64,000 nt of DNA from Hydrogenophaga pseudoflava. Lineage in GTDB: Bacteria; Pseudomonadota; Gammaproteobacteria; Burkholderiales; Burkholderiaceae_C. Below, one piece after another: positions 37,636 through 46,481 of the stretch. The DNA lies in NCBI RefSeq assembly GCF_031020795.1, contig NZ_JAVHJP010000001.1:1-64000 (forward strand), given 5' to 3'. Below the pieces are notes generated by a model. That model was not told the origin of the DNA and did not search any database. It saw only the letters and a program-made list of their open reading frames with translations. The position numbers and the translations under genes are program-made. Every line of letters begins with the position of its first letter. The first letter of the stretch is position 1.

Positions 37636-39020
37636 CTCAGATGCCACCGCACCGCACCGACCGCCGCCGCCTGCTGCAGGCCGGCGCGCTGGTGCTGCTG
37701 ATCGGTGCGCCGCACCTGGCGCAGGCCGGCCGTGTCGTGGCGGTGCGCATCTGGCCGGCGCAGGACTACACCCGCGTGACCATCGAGTCCGACGGCGAAC
37801 TCCAGGCGCGCAAGACCACGGTCGACCAGGCGCACCGCCTGGTGGTCGACATCGAGGGCATCGACCTGATCGAGGGCATGCGGGAGCTGGTGGGCAAGCT
37901 GCAGAGCGACGACCCCAACATCGCGGCGATCCGCGTCGCGCCCTTGGGCGCCAATCTCGCGCGACTCACGGTCGACCTGAAAAAGCCCATCAAGCCCCAG
38001 GTGTTCAACCTCGAACCGGTCGCGGCCTACGGCCACCGGCTGGTGCTGGACCTCTACCCGGTGCAGACGGTCGACCCCTTCGAGGAACTCATCCGCCAGC
38101 ACACGGCCGCGGTCGACGAATCGGCCCGGCGCGCCGCCGACCTGCTGGGGGCCGAGTTGCGCGACCTGCCCGACGCACCGGCCGACGACCCGCTGGGCGA
38201 TCTGATCGCCCGCCGCGAACAACGGCCACCGCAGAAGGCGCCCGCCAGCCCTTCGGCGCCGGCCAATGAACCCAAACCCTCCCAGCGGCCCCAGACCGAG
38301 CGCCTGATCATCGTCGCACTCGACCCCGGCCACGGCGGCGAAGACCCGGGCGCCATCGGACCGGGTGGCACGCAGGAGAAGGACGTGGTGCTGCAGGTGG
38401 CCAAGAAACTGCGCGAGCGCATCAACGCCACCACGGTCAACGGCAACCCGATGCGGGCCTACATGACGCGCGACGCCGACTTTTTTGTGCCGCTGGGCAC
38501 GCGGGTGCAGAAGGCGCAGCGCGTGCGCGCGGACCTGTTCATCAGCATCCACGCCGACGCCTTCATGACGCCACGGCCGCAGGGCGCGAGCATCTTCGCC
38601 CTGAGCACCAAGGGCGCCAGCAGCGCCGCGGCACGCTGGATGGCCAACAAGGAAAACGCCGCCGACCTGGTGGGCGGCATCAACGTCAAGGTCAAGGACG
38701 CCACCTTGCAGCGCACGCTGCTGGACATGAGCACCACGGCGCAGATCAAGGACAGCCTCAAGCTCGGCGGCGCGATGCTGGCCGAGGTGGGGCGCGTGGG
38801 CAAGCTGCACAAGCCGCGCGTGGAGCAGGCCGGGTTTGCGGTGCTCAAGGCGCCGGACATTCCCAGCGTGCTGGTGGAGACCGCCTTCATCAGCAACCCC
38901 GACGAAGAGACCCGGCTGCGCAGCGAGGCCTACCAGAACCAGCTGGCCGACGCCCTGCTCAAGGGCATCGTCAAATACTTCGCAGCCAACCCGCCGCTGG
39001 CGCGAGTGCGCAGCGTCTAG
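37632..39020 (+). CDS. amiC: N-acetylmuramoyl-L-alanine amidase (AmiC type)
   Basis: The 462-residue periplasmic cell-wall hydrolase has a probable twin-arginine signal (TDRRRLLQAGALVLLIGAPH). An AMIN domain (about 35-150, septal targeting) and a proline-rich linker with a negatively charged helix (about 155-225) follow. The C-terminal Amidase_3 domain has the zinc ligands in ALDPGHGGEDPG, Glu in TQEKDVVLQVA and His in FISIHADAF, with the catalytic Glu in VLVETAFISNPDEE. It splits daughter-cell murein at division, usually after activation by an EnvC/NlpD partner. It is translationally coupled to tsaE, a common gene pair. Confidence 0.93.
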   Translation: MTQMPPHRTDRRRLLQAGALVLLIGAPHLAQAGRVVAVRIWPAQDYTRVTIESDGELQARKTTVDQAHRLVVDIEGIDLIEGMRELVGKLQSDDPNIAAIRVAPLGANLARLTVDLKKPIKPQVFNLEPVAAYGHRLVLDLYPVQTVDPFEELIRQHTAAVDESARRAADLLGAELRDLPDAPADDPLGDLIARREQRPPQKAPASPSAPANEPKPSQRPQTERLIIVALDPGHGGEDPGAIGPGGTQEKDVVLQVAKKLRERINATTVNGNPMRAYMTRDADFFVPLGTRVQKAQRVRADLFISIHADAFMTPRPQGASIFALSTKGASSAAARWMANKENAADLVGGINVKVKDATLQRTLLDMSTTAQIKDSLKLGGAMLAEVGRVGKLHKPRVEQAGFAVLKAPDIPSVLVETAFISNPDEETRLRSEAYQNQLADALLKGIVKYFAANPPLARVRSV

Positions 39021-39044
39021 GCGCGAGGCCCCTGGCTAAACTGC

Positions 39045-39062
39045 CTCCTTTTTTCAAAGGAG
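39045..39062 (+). promoter_or_regulatory. Stem-loop that contains the ribosome binding site of the next gene
   Basis: CTCCTTT, loop TTTC, AAAGGAG form a perfect 7-bp hairpin. The 3' arm is the whole Shine-Dalgarno sequence of the lipoprotein gene at 39068, so the site would be closed when the stem forms. The stem contains A/U pairs in its upper part, as in simple RNA thermometers, although this may be a coincidence of the strong site. Confidence 0.4.
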
Positions 39063-39067
39063 TGTCC

Positions 39068-39733
39068 ATGCGCCGCCGTTTGTTCTGGTCTTTTCTCGGT
39101 ATCACCCTGCTGCTGGGAGGCTGCGCCACGGTGGATACCGCCGCTGTCAAGTCGAGAACCGATGGCAAGAAGCTGGTCGTCGCCTCGACCGTTGACAACA
39201 AGCTGACGCTGCTCTGGGTCGGCACCACTGCCTTCAATATTGAGCAGCAGGTGCTGGACAAGCCGGAGTGGGCTTTGCCAGAGACCTTGGTCCAGCACGT
39301 GGTGAAGAAACTCCAGGCGTCTGGCCGACTCTCCGAGGTGACTCGTTCGACACCCGCAAGCGGCGAACGGAGCGGGGTCCTACAGTCCATTGGCAAGGGA
39401 CCTGACCTGGCGCTGCTGCTGACCAACGGTGTGGCACCCGATCCGCTCTATCAGACCAATCAGGTGATGCGCGGTTTTGGTGTTTTTCAGCGCTCCGCAC
39501 TTGGCATGAAGCTCAATTCCCTGCCACATGCTGCCATCAAGGCGGAACTGGTCGACCTGAAATCGGGCGAAACCATCGCCACCTACACCACTTCAAGCTT
39601 CGAACTGCAGAAATACTCGCTGGGTGCGGGAGCGGCAATCGACGCCGACAAGGTGGAGATGGTCCAGCAATCCCTGACCCGGCTCACCGATCAGGCCAGC
39701 AACGAGTTGCTCAAGACGTTCGGGTTCCAGTGA
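39068..39733 (+). CDS. Putative lipoprotein of unknown function
   Basis: The 221-residue protein has a lipoprotein signal (RRRLFWSFLGITLLLGGCAT) whose lipobox cysteine is at about residue 19. The mature domain includes VVASTVDNKLTLLWVGTTAF, LVQHVVKKLQASGRLSEV and a C-terminal helix. I do not recognise the family. The ATG at 39068 is favoured over the GTG at 39062, which is part of the AAAGGAG ribosome site. That site sits in a small hairpin. Base composition is a little less GC-rich than in its neighbours. It is probably anchored in the outer membrane. Confidence 0.75.
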   Translation: MRRRLFWSFLGITLLLGGCATVDTAAVKSRTDGKKLVVASTVDNKLTLLWVGTTAFNIEQQVLDKPEWALPETLVQHVVKKLQASGRLSEVTRSTPASGERSGVLQSIGKGPDLALLLTNGVAPDPLYQTNQVMRGFGVFQRSALGMKLNSLPHAAIKAELVDLKSGETIATYTTSSFELQKYSLGAGAAIDADKVEMVQQSLTRLTDQASNELLKTFGFQ

Positions 39734-39761
39734 TGGCCTGATTCATCGTGGGGACGCCTGA

Positions 39762-40427
39762 TCAGGCCTGCCCCGCCGCGGCCCTGGCTTTTTCGGCCTT
39801 GGCCGCACGCCAGCCACCGAAGATGGCGATCAGGCCCGGCACGAAGATCAGCGCCCAGATGATCTTGGAGAGGTTGGCCTGCACCCAGGGCAGGTTGCCG
39901 AAGAAGTAGCCCGCAGCGGTCAGGCCGATCACCCAGATCACCGCGCCGACCACGTTGTAGGCGGTGAACTTGCTGCGCGTCATCTCGGCCACGCCCGCCA
40001 CGAAGGGGGCGAAGGTGCGGATGAACGGCATGAAGCGCGCCAGGATGATGGTCACGCCGCCGTAGCGCTCGTAAAAGTTGTGCGCCTGGTTGAAGGCGTT
40101 CTTGTTGAAGAAGCGCGAGTTCTCCCACTGGAACACCTTCGGGCCGAAGTAGCGCCCGATGCTGTAGTTGGTCTGGTCGCCCAGGATGGCGGCGGCCAGC
40201 ATCAGCCCCGCCGCGATCGACCAGTCCATCAGCCCGGCCCCGCACAGCGCCCCGACGATGAACAGCAGCGAGTCGCCCGGCAGGAAGGGCATGACCACCA
40301 GGCCGGTCTCGACAAAGATGATGAGGAACAGCAGGGCGTAGACCCAGGCGCCGTAGGCTTGCACGAAGGCCTGCAGGTGCTTGTCCACGTGCAGGATGAA
40401 GTCGATCAGGTAGAGGGCGAAATCCAT
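39762..40427 (-). CDS. DedA-family membrane protein
   Basis: The 221-residue inner-membrane protein has the DedA/VTT core: FVETGLVVMPFLPGDSLLF (acidic residue and re-entrant loop), GDQTNYSIGRYFGPKVF, and RFMPFIRTFAPFVAGVAEM with its conserved arginines, followed by two C-terminal helices and a basic tail. Members of this family act as undecaprenyl-phosphate or phospholipid flippases and affect membrane potential. Which lipid this one moves cannot be read from sequence. It is divergent from mutL across a 38-base gap. Confidence 0.9.
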   Translation of the reverse strand: MDFALYLIDFILHVDKHLQAFVQAYGAWVYALLFLIIFVETGLVVMPFLPGDSLLFIVGALCGAGLMDWSIAAGLMLAAAILGDQTNYSIGRYFGPKVFQWENSRFFNKNAFNQAHNFYERYGGVTIILARFMPFIRTFAPFVAGVAEMTRSKFTAYNVVGAVIWVIGLTAAGYFFGNLPWVQANLSKIIWALIFVPGLIAIFGGWRAAKAEKARAAAGQA

Positions 40428-40465
40428 AGCCCGCGATTATCCCCGGGCGCTGCCCCCCGCCTAGA

Positions 40466-42412
40466 ATGCCCCGGGTGAACGCCCCTCTGCCCGCCCACCG
40501 CCGCCCCATCCGTGAACTGCCCGACGAGCTGATCAGCCAGATCGCGGCCGGCGAGGTGGTCGAACGCCCTGCCTCCGTGGTGCGCGAGCTGGTGGACAAC
40601 GCGCTGGACGCCGGCGCCAGCCAGATCACCGTGCGCCTGCAGGCCGGCGGCATCCGGCTCATCAGCGTGGAGGACGACGGCATCGGCATCCTGCGCGAGG
40701 AACTGCCCACCGCGCTCAAGCGCCACGCCACCAGCAAGATCGCCAGCCTGAACGACCTGGAAGCCGTGGACACCATGGGCTTCCGCGGCGAGGCGCTGGC
40801 CGCCATCTGCTCCATCGCCGAGGTCTCGGTGCTGACCCGCACCGAGGAAGGGGCCTCGCACGGCTGGCTGCTGGACGGCCGCAGCGGCGAGCTGCAGCCC
40901 ACCGCCCGCGTGCGCGGCACCACGGTGGAGGTGCGCGAGCTGTTCTTCGCCACGCCGGCACGGCGCAAGTTCCTCAAATCCGAAAGCACCGAGCTGGCCC
41001 ACTGCCTCGAAGCCGTGCGCCGCCATGCGCTGGCGCGGCCCGAGGTGGGCTTTGCCATCTGGCACGACGGCAAGCTGGTCGCGCAATGGCGCGCGGTGGC
41101 GCCCGACCTGGCCGGCGGCGAGCACCTGCTGGACGCGCTGCGCCGGCGCCTGGCCGACGTGCTGAGCGAAGAGTTCATCGACAACGCCGTGGCGGTGAAC
41201 TGGCCGGTGCACGACGTGCCGGGCGAAGCCGCCACCGCCGGCGGCCAGCAGCGCCTGCGCGTCTGGGGTTTTGCCGGCGTGCCCGACGCGGCGCGCTCGC
41301 GCGGCGACTGGCAGTTCGCCTACGTCAACGGCCGCTTCGTGCGCGACAAGGTCATCACCCACGCCGCGCGCAGCGCCTACGAAGACGTGCTGCACGGCCA
41401 CCGCCAGCCCGTGTACGCGCTCTATGTGAGCATCGACCCCACGCGGGTGGACGTGAACGTGCACCCGACCAAGATCGAGGTGCGCTTCCGCGACAGCCGC
41501 GAGGTGCACCAGGCCGTGCGCCACGCGGTCGAGGGCGCACTGGCCGCACCGCGGTCGGCGCAGACGCTGCCCGTCACCGCGACGACATCCGCGGTGGCGC
41601 CGACCGAAACGGCACCGTCTTTTCTGAGCCCGGTACCGCGCCAGCAGCCCCTGCCCTGGCGGCCCGAGGTGCCGCAGGTCGGCCAGCGCGTGAGCGATCT
41701 GGAGGCGCTGTGGCGACCGTCGGAGCGGATCGCAGCGCCGCTGGACGCCCCGGACATCCGCCGCGCCGAACCGGCGTTCGCGCCGGTCCAGACGACACCG
41801 GGAGCCGCGCCCCCCCTGCCCTCCGGCGAATGGCCGCTGGGCCGCGCCGTCGCCCAGCTGCACGGCGTCTACATCCTGGCCGAAAACGCCCAGGGACTGG
41901 TGGTGGTGGACATGCACGCCGCGCACGAACGCATCGTCTACGAACGCCTCAAGCAGCAACTCGACGCGCACCAGATCAGCAGCCAGCCGCTGCTGATCCC
42001 GGCCACCTTTGCCGCCACGCCCGACGAAGTGGCCACCGCCGAAACCGCGGCCGAGGTGCTGGCCCAGCTCGGTCTGGAAATCGTGCCCTTCTCGCCCCGG
42101 ACCCTGGCGGTGCGCGCCGTGCCGACCACACTCGCGGCCGGCGACCCGGTCGAACTCGCGCGCAGCGTGCTCGCCGAACTGAGCCAGCACGACGCCAGCA
42201 CCGTGGTCCAGCGCGCCCGCAACGAGCTGCTGGCCACCATGGCCTGCCACGGCGCGGTGCGCGCCAACCGCCGCCTGACGCTGGACGAGATGAACGCGCT
42301 GCTGCGGCAGATGGAAGTGACCGAGCGCAGCGACCAGTGCAACCACGGCCGGCCGACCTGGCGCCAGCTGGGCATGAAAGACCTGGACGCGCTGTTTTTG
42401 CGCGGGCGGTGA
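40466..42412 (+). CDS. mutL: DNA mismatch repair protein MutL
   Basis: The 648-residue protein has an N-terminal GHKL ATPase: LISQIAAGEVVERPASVVRE, ELVDNALDAGA, VEDDGIGI, TMGFRGEALAAI. Its transducer domain has YVNGRFVRD and PTRVDVNVHPTKIEV. A variable linker covers about 350-460, then the C-terminal dimerisation domain. DMHAAHERIVYE in that domain matches the metal-binding endonuclease motif D[QM]HA-X2-E-X4-E, and CNHGRPTW near the end completes that site. This points to an endonuclease-type MutL, unlike the enterobacterial protein. It couples MutS recognition to strand removal. Confidence 0.95.
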   Translation: MPRVNAPLPAHRRPIRELPDELISQIAAGEVVERPASVVRELVDNALDAGASQITVRLQAGGIRLISVEDDGIGILREELPTALKRHATSKIASLNDLEAVDTMGFRGEALAAICSIAEVSVLTRTEEGASHGWLLDGRSGELQPTARVRGTTVEVRELFFATPARRKFLKSESTELAHCLEAVRRHALARPEVGFAIWHDGKLVAQWRAVAPDLAGGEHLLDALRRRLADVLSEEFIDNAVAVNWPVHDVPGEAATAGGQQRLRVWGFAGVPDAARSRGDWQFAYVNGRFVRDKVITHAARSAYEDVLHGHRQPVYALYVSIDPTRVDVNVHPTKIEVRFRDSREVHQAVRHAVEGALAAPRSAQTLPVTATTSAVAPTETAPSFLSPVPRQQPLPWRPEVPQVGQRVSDLEALWRPSERIAAPLDAPDIRRAEPAFAPVQTTPGAAPPLPSGEWPLGRAVAQLHGVYILAENAQGLVVVDMHAAHERIVYERLKQQLDAHQISSQPLLIPATFAATPDEVATAETAAEVLAQLGLEIVPFSPRTLAVRAVPTTLAAGDPVELARSVLAELSQHDASTVVQRARNELLATMACHGAVRANRRLTLDEMNALLRQMEVTERSDQCNHGRPTWRQLGMKDLDALFLRGR

Positions 42413-42415
42413 TGC

Positions 42416-43549
42416 TCAGTCCAGCGTCTGCCGGTAGCGCTTGAGCGCGACCAGCCCCGCCACGGCCATGAAGGCCAGCATTGGCCACAACTCGCCCCAG
42501 AGCTGCGGCGCCCCGGCGCCCTTGAGCATGATGCCGCGCACGATGCGCAGGAAGTGCGTCAGCGGCAGCACCTCGCCCAGGTGCTGCGCCCACACCGGCA
42601 TGCCGCGGTAGGGGAACATGAAGCCCGAGAGCAGCATCGAGGGCAGGAAAAAGAAGAAGGTCATCTGCACCGCCTGCAACTGGTTGCGCGCCACGGTCGA
42701 GAAGGTGAAACCCACGGCGAGGTTGGCGACGATGAAAACGCCGATCATCGCCATCAGCAGCGCGAAGCTGCCCACCATCGGCACCTGAAACAGCAGCATG
42801 GCCGCACCCAGGATCACCGCCAGCTGCACGTAGCCGATCACCACGTAGGGCAGGATCTTGCCGGCCATGACCTCGAACGGCCGCACCGGCGTGGCCAGCA
42901 GGTTTTCCATGGTGCCGCGCTCGCGCTCGCGGGTCATCGCCAGCGAGGTCAGCATCACCATGGTCATGGTCAGGATGGTGCCGATCAGGCCGGGCACGAT
43001 GTTGTAGCGCGAGAGGCCCTCGGGGTTGTAGCGGCGGTGGATGCGCAGATCGAATGGCGCGGGCGGTTTCTGCAGCGTGCGCAGCGGGCCCACCAGGTCG
43101 TGGCGCAGCGCCTGGTTGCCCATCTCGCCCAGCGCGGCGATGGCGTTGCCCGAAGCCGAAGGGTCGGTCGCATCGACCGCGACCAGCACCGCCGGCCGCT
43201 CGCCGCGCAACACGGCGCGGCTGAAGTCCGGCGGAATCTCGACCACGAACTGCACCCGCCCATCGGCCATCAGCGCGTCGGCCTCGGACGGCGAGGTGCC
43301 CTGGTGCACCAGCTTGAAATAGCCGCTGTTCTGCAACGCGGCGACCAGGCTGCGCGCCTGCGGCCCGGCGTCGGCGGCCACCACCGCCGTCGGCAGGCCC
43401 CGGGGGTCGGTGTTGATGGCGTAGCCAAACAGCACCAGTTGCAGGACCGGAATGCCCACCGCCATCGCGAAGGTCAGCCGGTCGCGCAGCATCTGCTGGA
43501 ACTCCTTGATGAAGACCGCCCAGGTGCGGGCCGACGAAATGCGGCTCAT
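42416..43549 (-). CDS. ABC-2 type exporter permease
   Basis: The 377-residue ABC-2 membrane protein has an N-terminal helix (VGIPVLQLVLFGYAINTDPR), a large periplasmic loop (about 45-180, with EIPPDFSRAVLRGERPAVLV), and five C-terminal helices that include ERERGTMENLLATPVRPFEV, the family signature near the first cytosolic loop. It is typical of YhhJ/YbhR-like drug or lipophile exporters. It is encoded downstream of its ATPase with a 4-base overlap and forms a three-gene operon with an HlyD-like adaptor. The substrate is unknown. Confidence 0.88.
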   Translation of the reverse strand: MSRISSARTWAVFIKEFQQMLRDRLTFAMAVGIPVLQLVLFGYAINTDPRGLPTAVVAADAGPQARSLVAALQNSGYFKLVHQGTSPSEADALMADGRVQFVVEIPPDFSRAVLRGERPAVLVAVDATDPSASGNAIAALGEMGNQALRHDLVGPLRTLQKPPAPFDLRIHRRYNPEGLSRYNIVPGLIGTILTMTMVMLTSLAMTRERERGTMENLLATPVRPFEVMAGKILPYVVIGYVQLAVILGAAMLLFQVPMVGSFALLMAMIGVFIVANLAVGFTFSTVARNQLQAVQMTFFFFLPSMLLSGFMFPYRGMPVWAQHLGEVLPLTHFLRIVRGIMLKGAGAPQLWGELWPMLAFMAVAGLVALKRYRQTLD

Positions 43550-44499
43550 GACCGGGCTCCCTTGGGCGCACCGGATGCGAAGTTGTCCTGCGCGCGGTCG
43601 ATCAGGCCGATGAACACGTCCTCCAGCGTCGCGCGGCTGGGCGCCACGCGCAGGCCGGTTTCGGCCTGCAGCGGCGCCAGCGTCTGCGCCAGCAGCGCCG
43701 CGTCCGGCCCCGCCACATGCAGCGCGTTGCCGAAGGCCACCACGCTCTGCACGCCCGGCCGCCCGCGCAAACGCTCGGCCCAGGCGCCGGCCCGCTCGCC
43801 CTCGACCGACCAGACCGCCAGCCCCGCGCCATCGACGATCTCGCGCTCGCTGCCGCGCGCCAGCACCGTACCGTAGGCGATGTAGACCAGGTCGTGACAG
43901 CGCGCGGCTTCGTCCATGTAGTGGGTCGACACCAGCACCGTGATGCCGTGTTCGGCCAGTGCGTGGATCTGGTCCCAGAAGTCGCGCCGCGCTTTCGGGT
44001 CCACCCCCGCGGTCGGTTCGTCCAGCAGCAGCAGGCGCGGTTCGTGGATCAGGCAGGCCGCCAGCGCCAGCCGCTGCTTCCAGCCGCCCGAGAGCGCGCC
44101 GGCCAGTTGCTGCTGCCGCGCCTGCAGGCTCAGGCGTTCCAGCGCACGGTCCACCGCCGCCGCCCGCTGCGGCAGCTCGAACAACCGCGCCACGAAGTCC
44201 AGGTTCTCGCGGATCGAGAGGTCTTCGTAGAGGCCGAACTTCTGCGTCATGTAGCCGACCTGGCGCTTGATCGCAGCAGCGTCCTTGCGGAAGTCCAGCC
44301 CCAGGCACTGACCCTCGCCCGCGTCGGGGCGCAGCAGGCCGCAGAGCATGCGGATGGTCGTGGTCTTGCCGCTGCCGTTGGGGCCGAGAAAGCCGCAGAT
44401 GCGGCCCTGCCCGACCTGCAGCGCCAGGTCGTCGACCACGGCACGGCCGCCGTAGCGCTTGGTCAGGCCGCGCACGTCGATGGCCAGCGGCGCGGTCAC
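43546..44499 (-). CDS. ABC exporter ATP-binding protein
   Basis: The 317-residue protein has one ABC domain with Walker A FLGPNGSGKTTTIRML, Q-loop TQKFGLYEDLSIRENL, signature ALSGGWKQRL, and Walker B LLLLDEPTAGVDPKARRDFW. An extra C-terminal domain of about 90 residues is found in DrrA/CcmA-like exporters. The GTG start overlaps the stop of the adaptor gene, and its own stop overlaps the permease start, so all three are co-translated. It energises the ABC-2 permease downstream. Confidence 0.9.
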   Translation of the reverse strand: MTAPLAIDVRGLTKRYGGRAVVDDLALQVGQGRICGFLGPNGSGKTTTIRMLCGLLRPDAGEGQCLGLDFRKDAAAIKRQVGYMTQKFGLYEDLSIRENLDFVARLFELPQRAAAVDRALERLSLQARQQQLAGALSGGWKQRLALAACLIHEPRLLLLDEPTAGVDPKARRDFWDQIHALAEHGITVLVSTHYMDEAARCHDLVYIAYGTVLARGSEREIVDGAGLAVWSVEGERAGAWAERLRGRPGVQSVVAFGNALHVAGPDAALLAQTLAPLQAETGLRVAPSRATLEDVFIGLIDRAQDNFASGAPKGARS

Positions 44500-45458
44500 G
44501 GCGCCGCCTTCGGCGTGGGCCGCACATCAAGCGGCTGGCCGGGGTGCAGGCGCGCCGCCGCGCCGGCCTCGGGCCGGGCTTCGACGCGATAGACCAGACG
44601 TGCGCGCTGGGCGTTGGAATAGATCACCGGCGGCGTGAACTCGGGCGCGGTCGCGATGCGGCTGATGCGCGCCGGCACCGGATCACCGCAGCCGTCGCAG
44701 GACAGGCGCACCGCCTGCCCCAGCGCGAGCCCGGCCAGCTCGGCCTCGGGCACATAGAACAGCGCCTTCACCGCCCCCGGCGGCAGCAGCGAGAGCACCG
44801 GCTGCCCGGCACCGACGTACTCGCCCGCACGGAAGAACACCTCGGCCACCTGCGCATCGGCGGGCGCGGCCTGCTGCTTCTGCGCCACGCGCCATTCGCC
44901 TTGCCGCACCGCCTCGCGCGCCGACGCGGCGCTGGCCTCGGCGGCCTCGCGCTCGTCGCTGCGTGCCGGCAGCTTCGCCACCCGCAGGGCCGACTCCAGT
45001 TCGGCCACGCGGCCCTCGGCCTGGCGCAGCGTGGCGGCGGCGGTGTCGAGCTGGGCCGCCGAGACAAATCCTTTGTCCACCAGTTCCTTCTGCCGCTGCC
45101 AGGCGGTCTTCGCCAGCACCGCCTGCGCCCGCGCCTGGGTCAGTTGGGCCTGCACCACCGCCAGTTCGTCGGGCCGGCGGCCCTTGCCGATGTTCTGCGC
45201 CTGCGCGTCCGTGGCCTTGGCGCGCGCCTGGGCCTCGGCCACCGCGGCCTGCTCGGCCACGGCATCGAGCGCGAACAGCGCATCGCCCTGGCGGACCACG
45301 TCGCCAGCGCGCACCGCCAGCCGGTCCAGCCGCCCGGCGAGGGGGGCCGCAATGTAGACAAAGTCTCCTTCGGCGTAGCCCGACCAGCCGGTCGCGGCCG
45401 GCTGGCCGCAGCCCGACACCAGCAAGACCAGCACCCCCACGACATCCCAGCGTTTCAT
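44496..45458 (-). CDS. HlyD-like periplasmic adaptor, lipoprotein
   Basis: The 320-residue protein has a lipoprotein signal (VVGVLVLLVSGCGQ, Cys about residue 17), a biotinyl-lipoyl-like half (about 30-60, GDFVYIAAPLAGRLDRLAV), a long alpha hairpin rich in Ala/Arg/Glu (about 75-200) and a C-terminal barrel region (about 205-300). It links the ABC-2 transporter to an outer-membrane exit duct. A GGAAAGGATG ribosome site fixes the ATG at 45458, and the frame open upstream to 45539 is not needed. It is the first gene of the adaptor-ATPase-permease operon, divergent from the hydrolase. Confidence 0.87.
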   Translation of the reverse strand: MKRWDVVGVLVLLVSGCGQPAATGWSGYAEGDFVYIAAPLAGRLDRLAVRAGDVVRQGDALFALDAVAEQAAVAEAQARAKATDAQAQNIGKGRRPDELAVVQAQLTQARAQAVLAKTAWQRQKELVDKGFVSAAQLDTAAATLRQAEGRVAELESALRVAKLPARSDEREAAEASAASAREAVRQGEWRVAQKQQAAPADAQVAEVFFRAGEYVGAGQPVLSLLPPGAVKALFYVPEAELAGLALGQAVRLSCDGCGDPVPARISRIATAPEFTPPVIYSNAQRARLVYRVEARPEAGAAARLHPGQPLDVRPTPKAAP

Positions 45459-45573
45459 GCGGCATCCTTTCCGGCGCGCCGCGCCGGCATCCCGCACCAT
45501 TATTGCCAAGCCCACCCGGGCCCATCGGTGATGGCGCATGAACTTTTAGACGGGCGCCGCATCTTCTCTTTCC

Positions 45574-46416
45574 ATGAAACGCCTGATCGCCCTCGTCCTG
45601 CTCTCGGCCGCCGTGCTGGCCGGTTGTTCCACCCTCGACGAACGCCAGCGCGGCTGGATCTTCCAGCCCTCGGACCGCAGCTGGTGGCGCGGCGAGGAAG
45701 CAGCCCAGGGCATGCAGGACGTGTGGATCGAATTCCAGTCGAAAGAAACCGACCTGCCGGTGAAGCTGCACGGCCTGTGGAGCGCGCACGAGCGCCTGGA
45801 CAGCGACCCCAGGGCCCCCGTGCTGCTCTACCTGCACGGGGCGCGCTTCAACGTGGTGGGCTCGGCCTTCCGCGCCCGGCGCATGCAGGAGCTGGGCTTT
45901 TCGGTGCTGGCGGTGGACTACCGCGGCTTCGGCAAGAGCACCAACACCCTGCCTTCCGAAACCCTGGCCTACGAGGACGCGCGTGCCGCCTGGGACTGGC
46001 TGGCCAAGCAGTACCCCGACCGGCCGCGCTACATCTTCGGCCACTCGCTGGGCGGCGCCATCGCCATCGACCTGGCGGCCCAGGTGCCCGACGAAGCCGG
46101 CACCCTGGTCGAGGGCACCTTCACCTCGATCCCCGACGTGGTCGCGTCCTACAAGTGGGGCTGGCTGCCGCTCGGCCCGCTGATCACCCAGCGCTTCGAG
46201 ACGGTGGAGCGGGTCAAGAAGATCGGCTCACCGCTGCTGGTGGTGCACGGCAGCGAGGACCGCACCATCGCGCCCGCGCTCGGGCGCCAACTGTTCGATG
46301 CGGCCACGGGCCCCAAACGCTTCGAGCTGGTGGAAGGCGGGTCGCACCACAACACGAACGCGGTGGGGCAGCCGCAGTACCGCGCCGCCCTGGCTGAACT
46401 GTTCGGGATGCGTTGA
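45574..46416 (+). CDS. Alpha/beta hydrolase, lipoprotein
   Basis: The 280-residue protein has a lipoprotein signal (LIALVLLSAAVLAGCSTL, Cys about residue 18) and an alpha/beta hydrolase fold. The oxyanion region is LYLHGARFNVVG, the nucleophile elbow is YIFGHSLGGAIAI (Ser in G-H-S-L-G), and a probable Asp is in VVHGSEDRTIAP. The catalytic His is in VEGGSHHNTNA. It belongs to the BEM46/ABHD13-like serine hydrolases. The substrate is unknown. The signal implies attachment to a membrane facing the periplasm. Confidence 0.87.
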   Translation: MKRLIALVLLSAAVLAGCSTLDERQRGWIFQPSDRSWWRGEEAAQGMQDVWIEFQSKETDLPVKLHGLWSAHERLDSDPRAPVLLYLHGARFNVVGSAFRARRMQELGFSVLAVDYRGFGKSTNTLPSETLAYEDARAAWDWLAKQYPDRPRYIFGHSLGGAIAIDLAAQVPDEAGTLVEGTFTSIPDVVASYKWGWLPLGPLITQRFETVERVKKIGSPLLVVHGSEDRTIAPALGRQLFDAATGPKRFELVEGGSHHNTNAVGQPQYRAALAELFGMR

Positions 46417-46481
46417 TCCCCCCCGCGCCGCCTTCGGCGTCGCGGCGGTCGCCGGTGAGGGCATCTGCTACCCTCAGTCGG

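Noticed and set aside
46417..46481. Terminator between the hydrolase and MFS genes
   Set aside because: A short GC hairpin (CGCCG-CCTT-CGGCG) is present, without a T-run. It is probably a fragment of the same GC-rich repeat class as at 3449.
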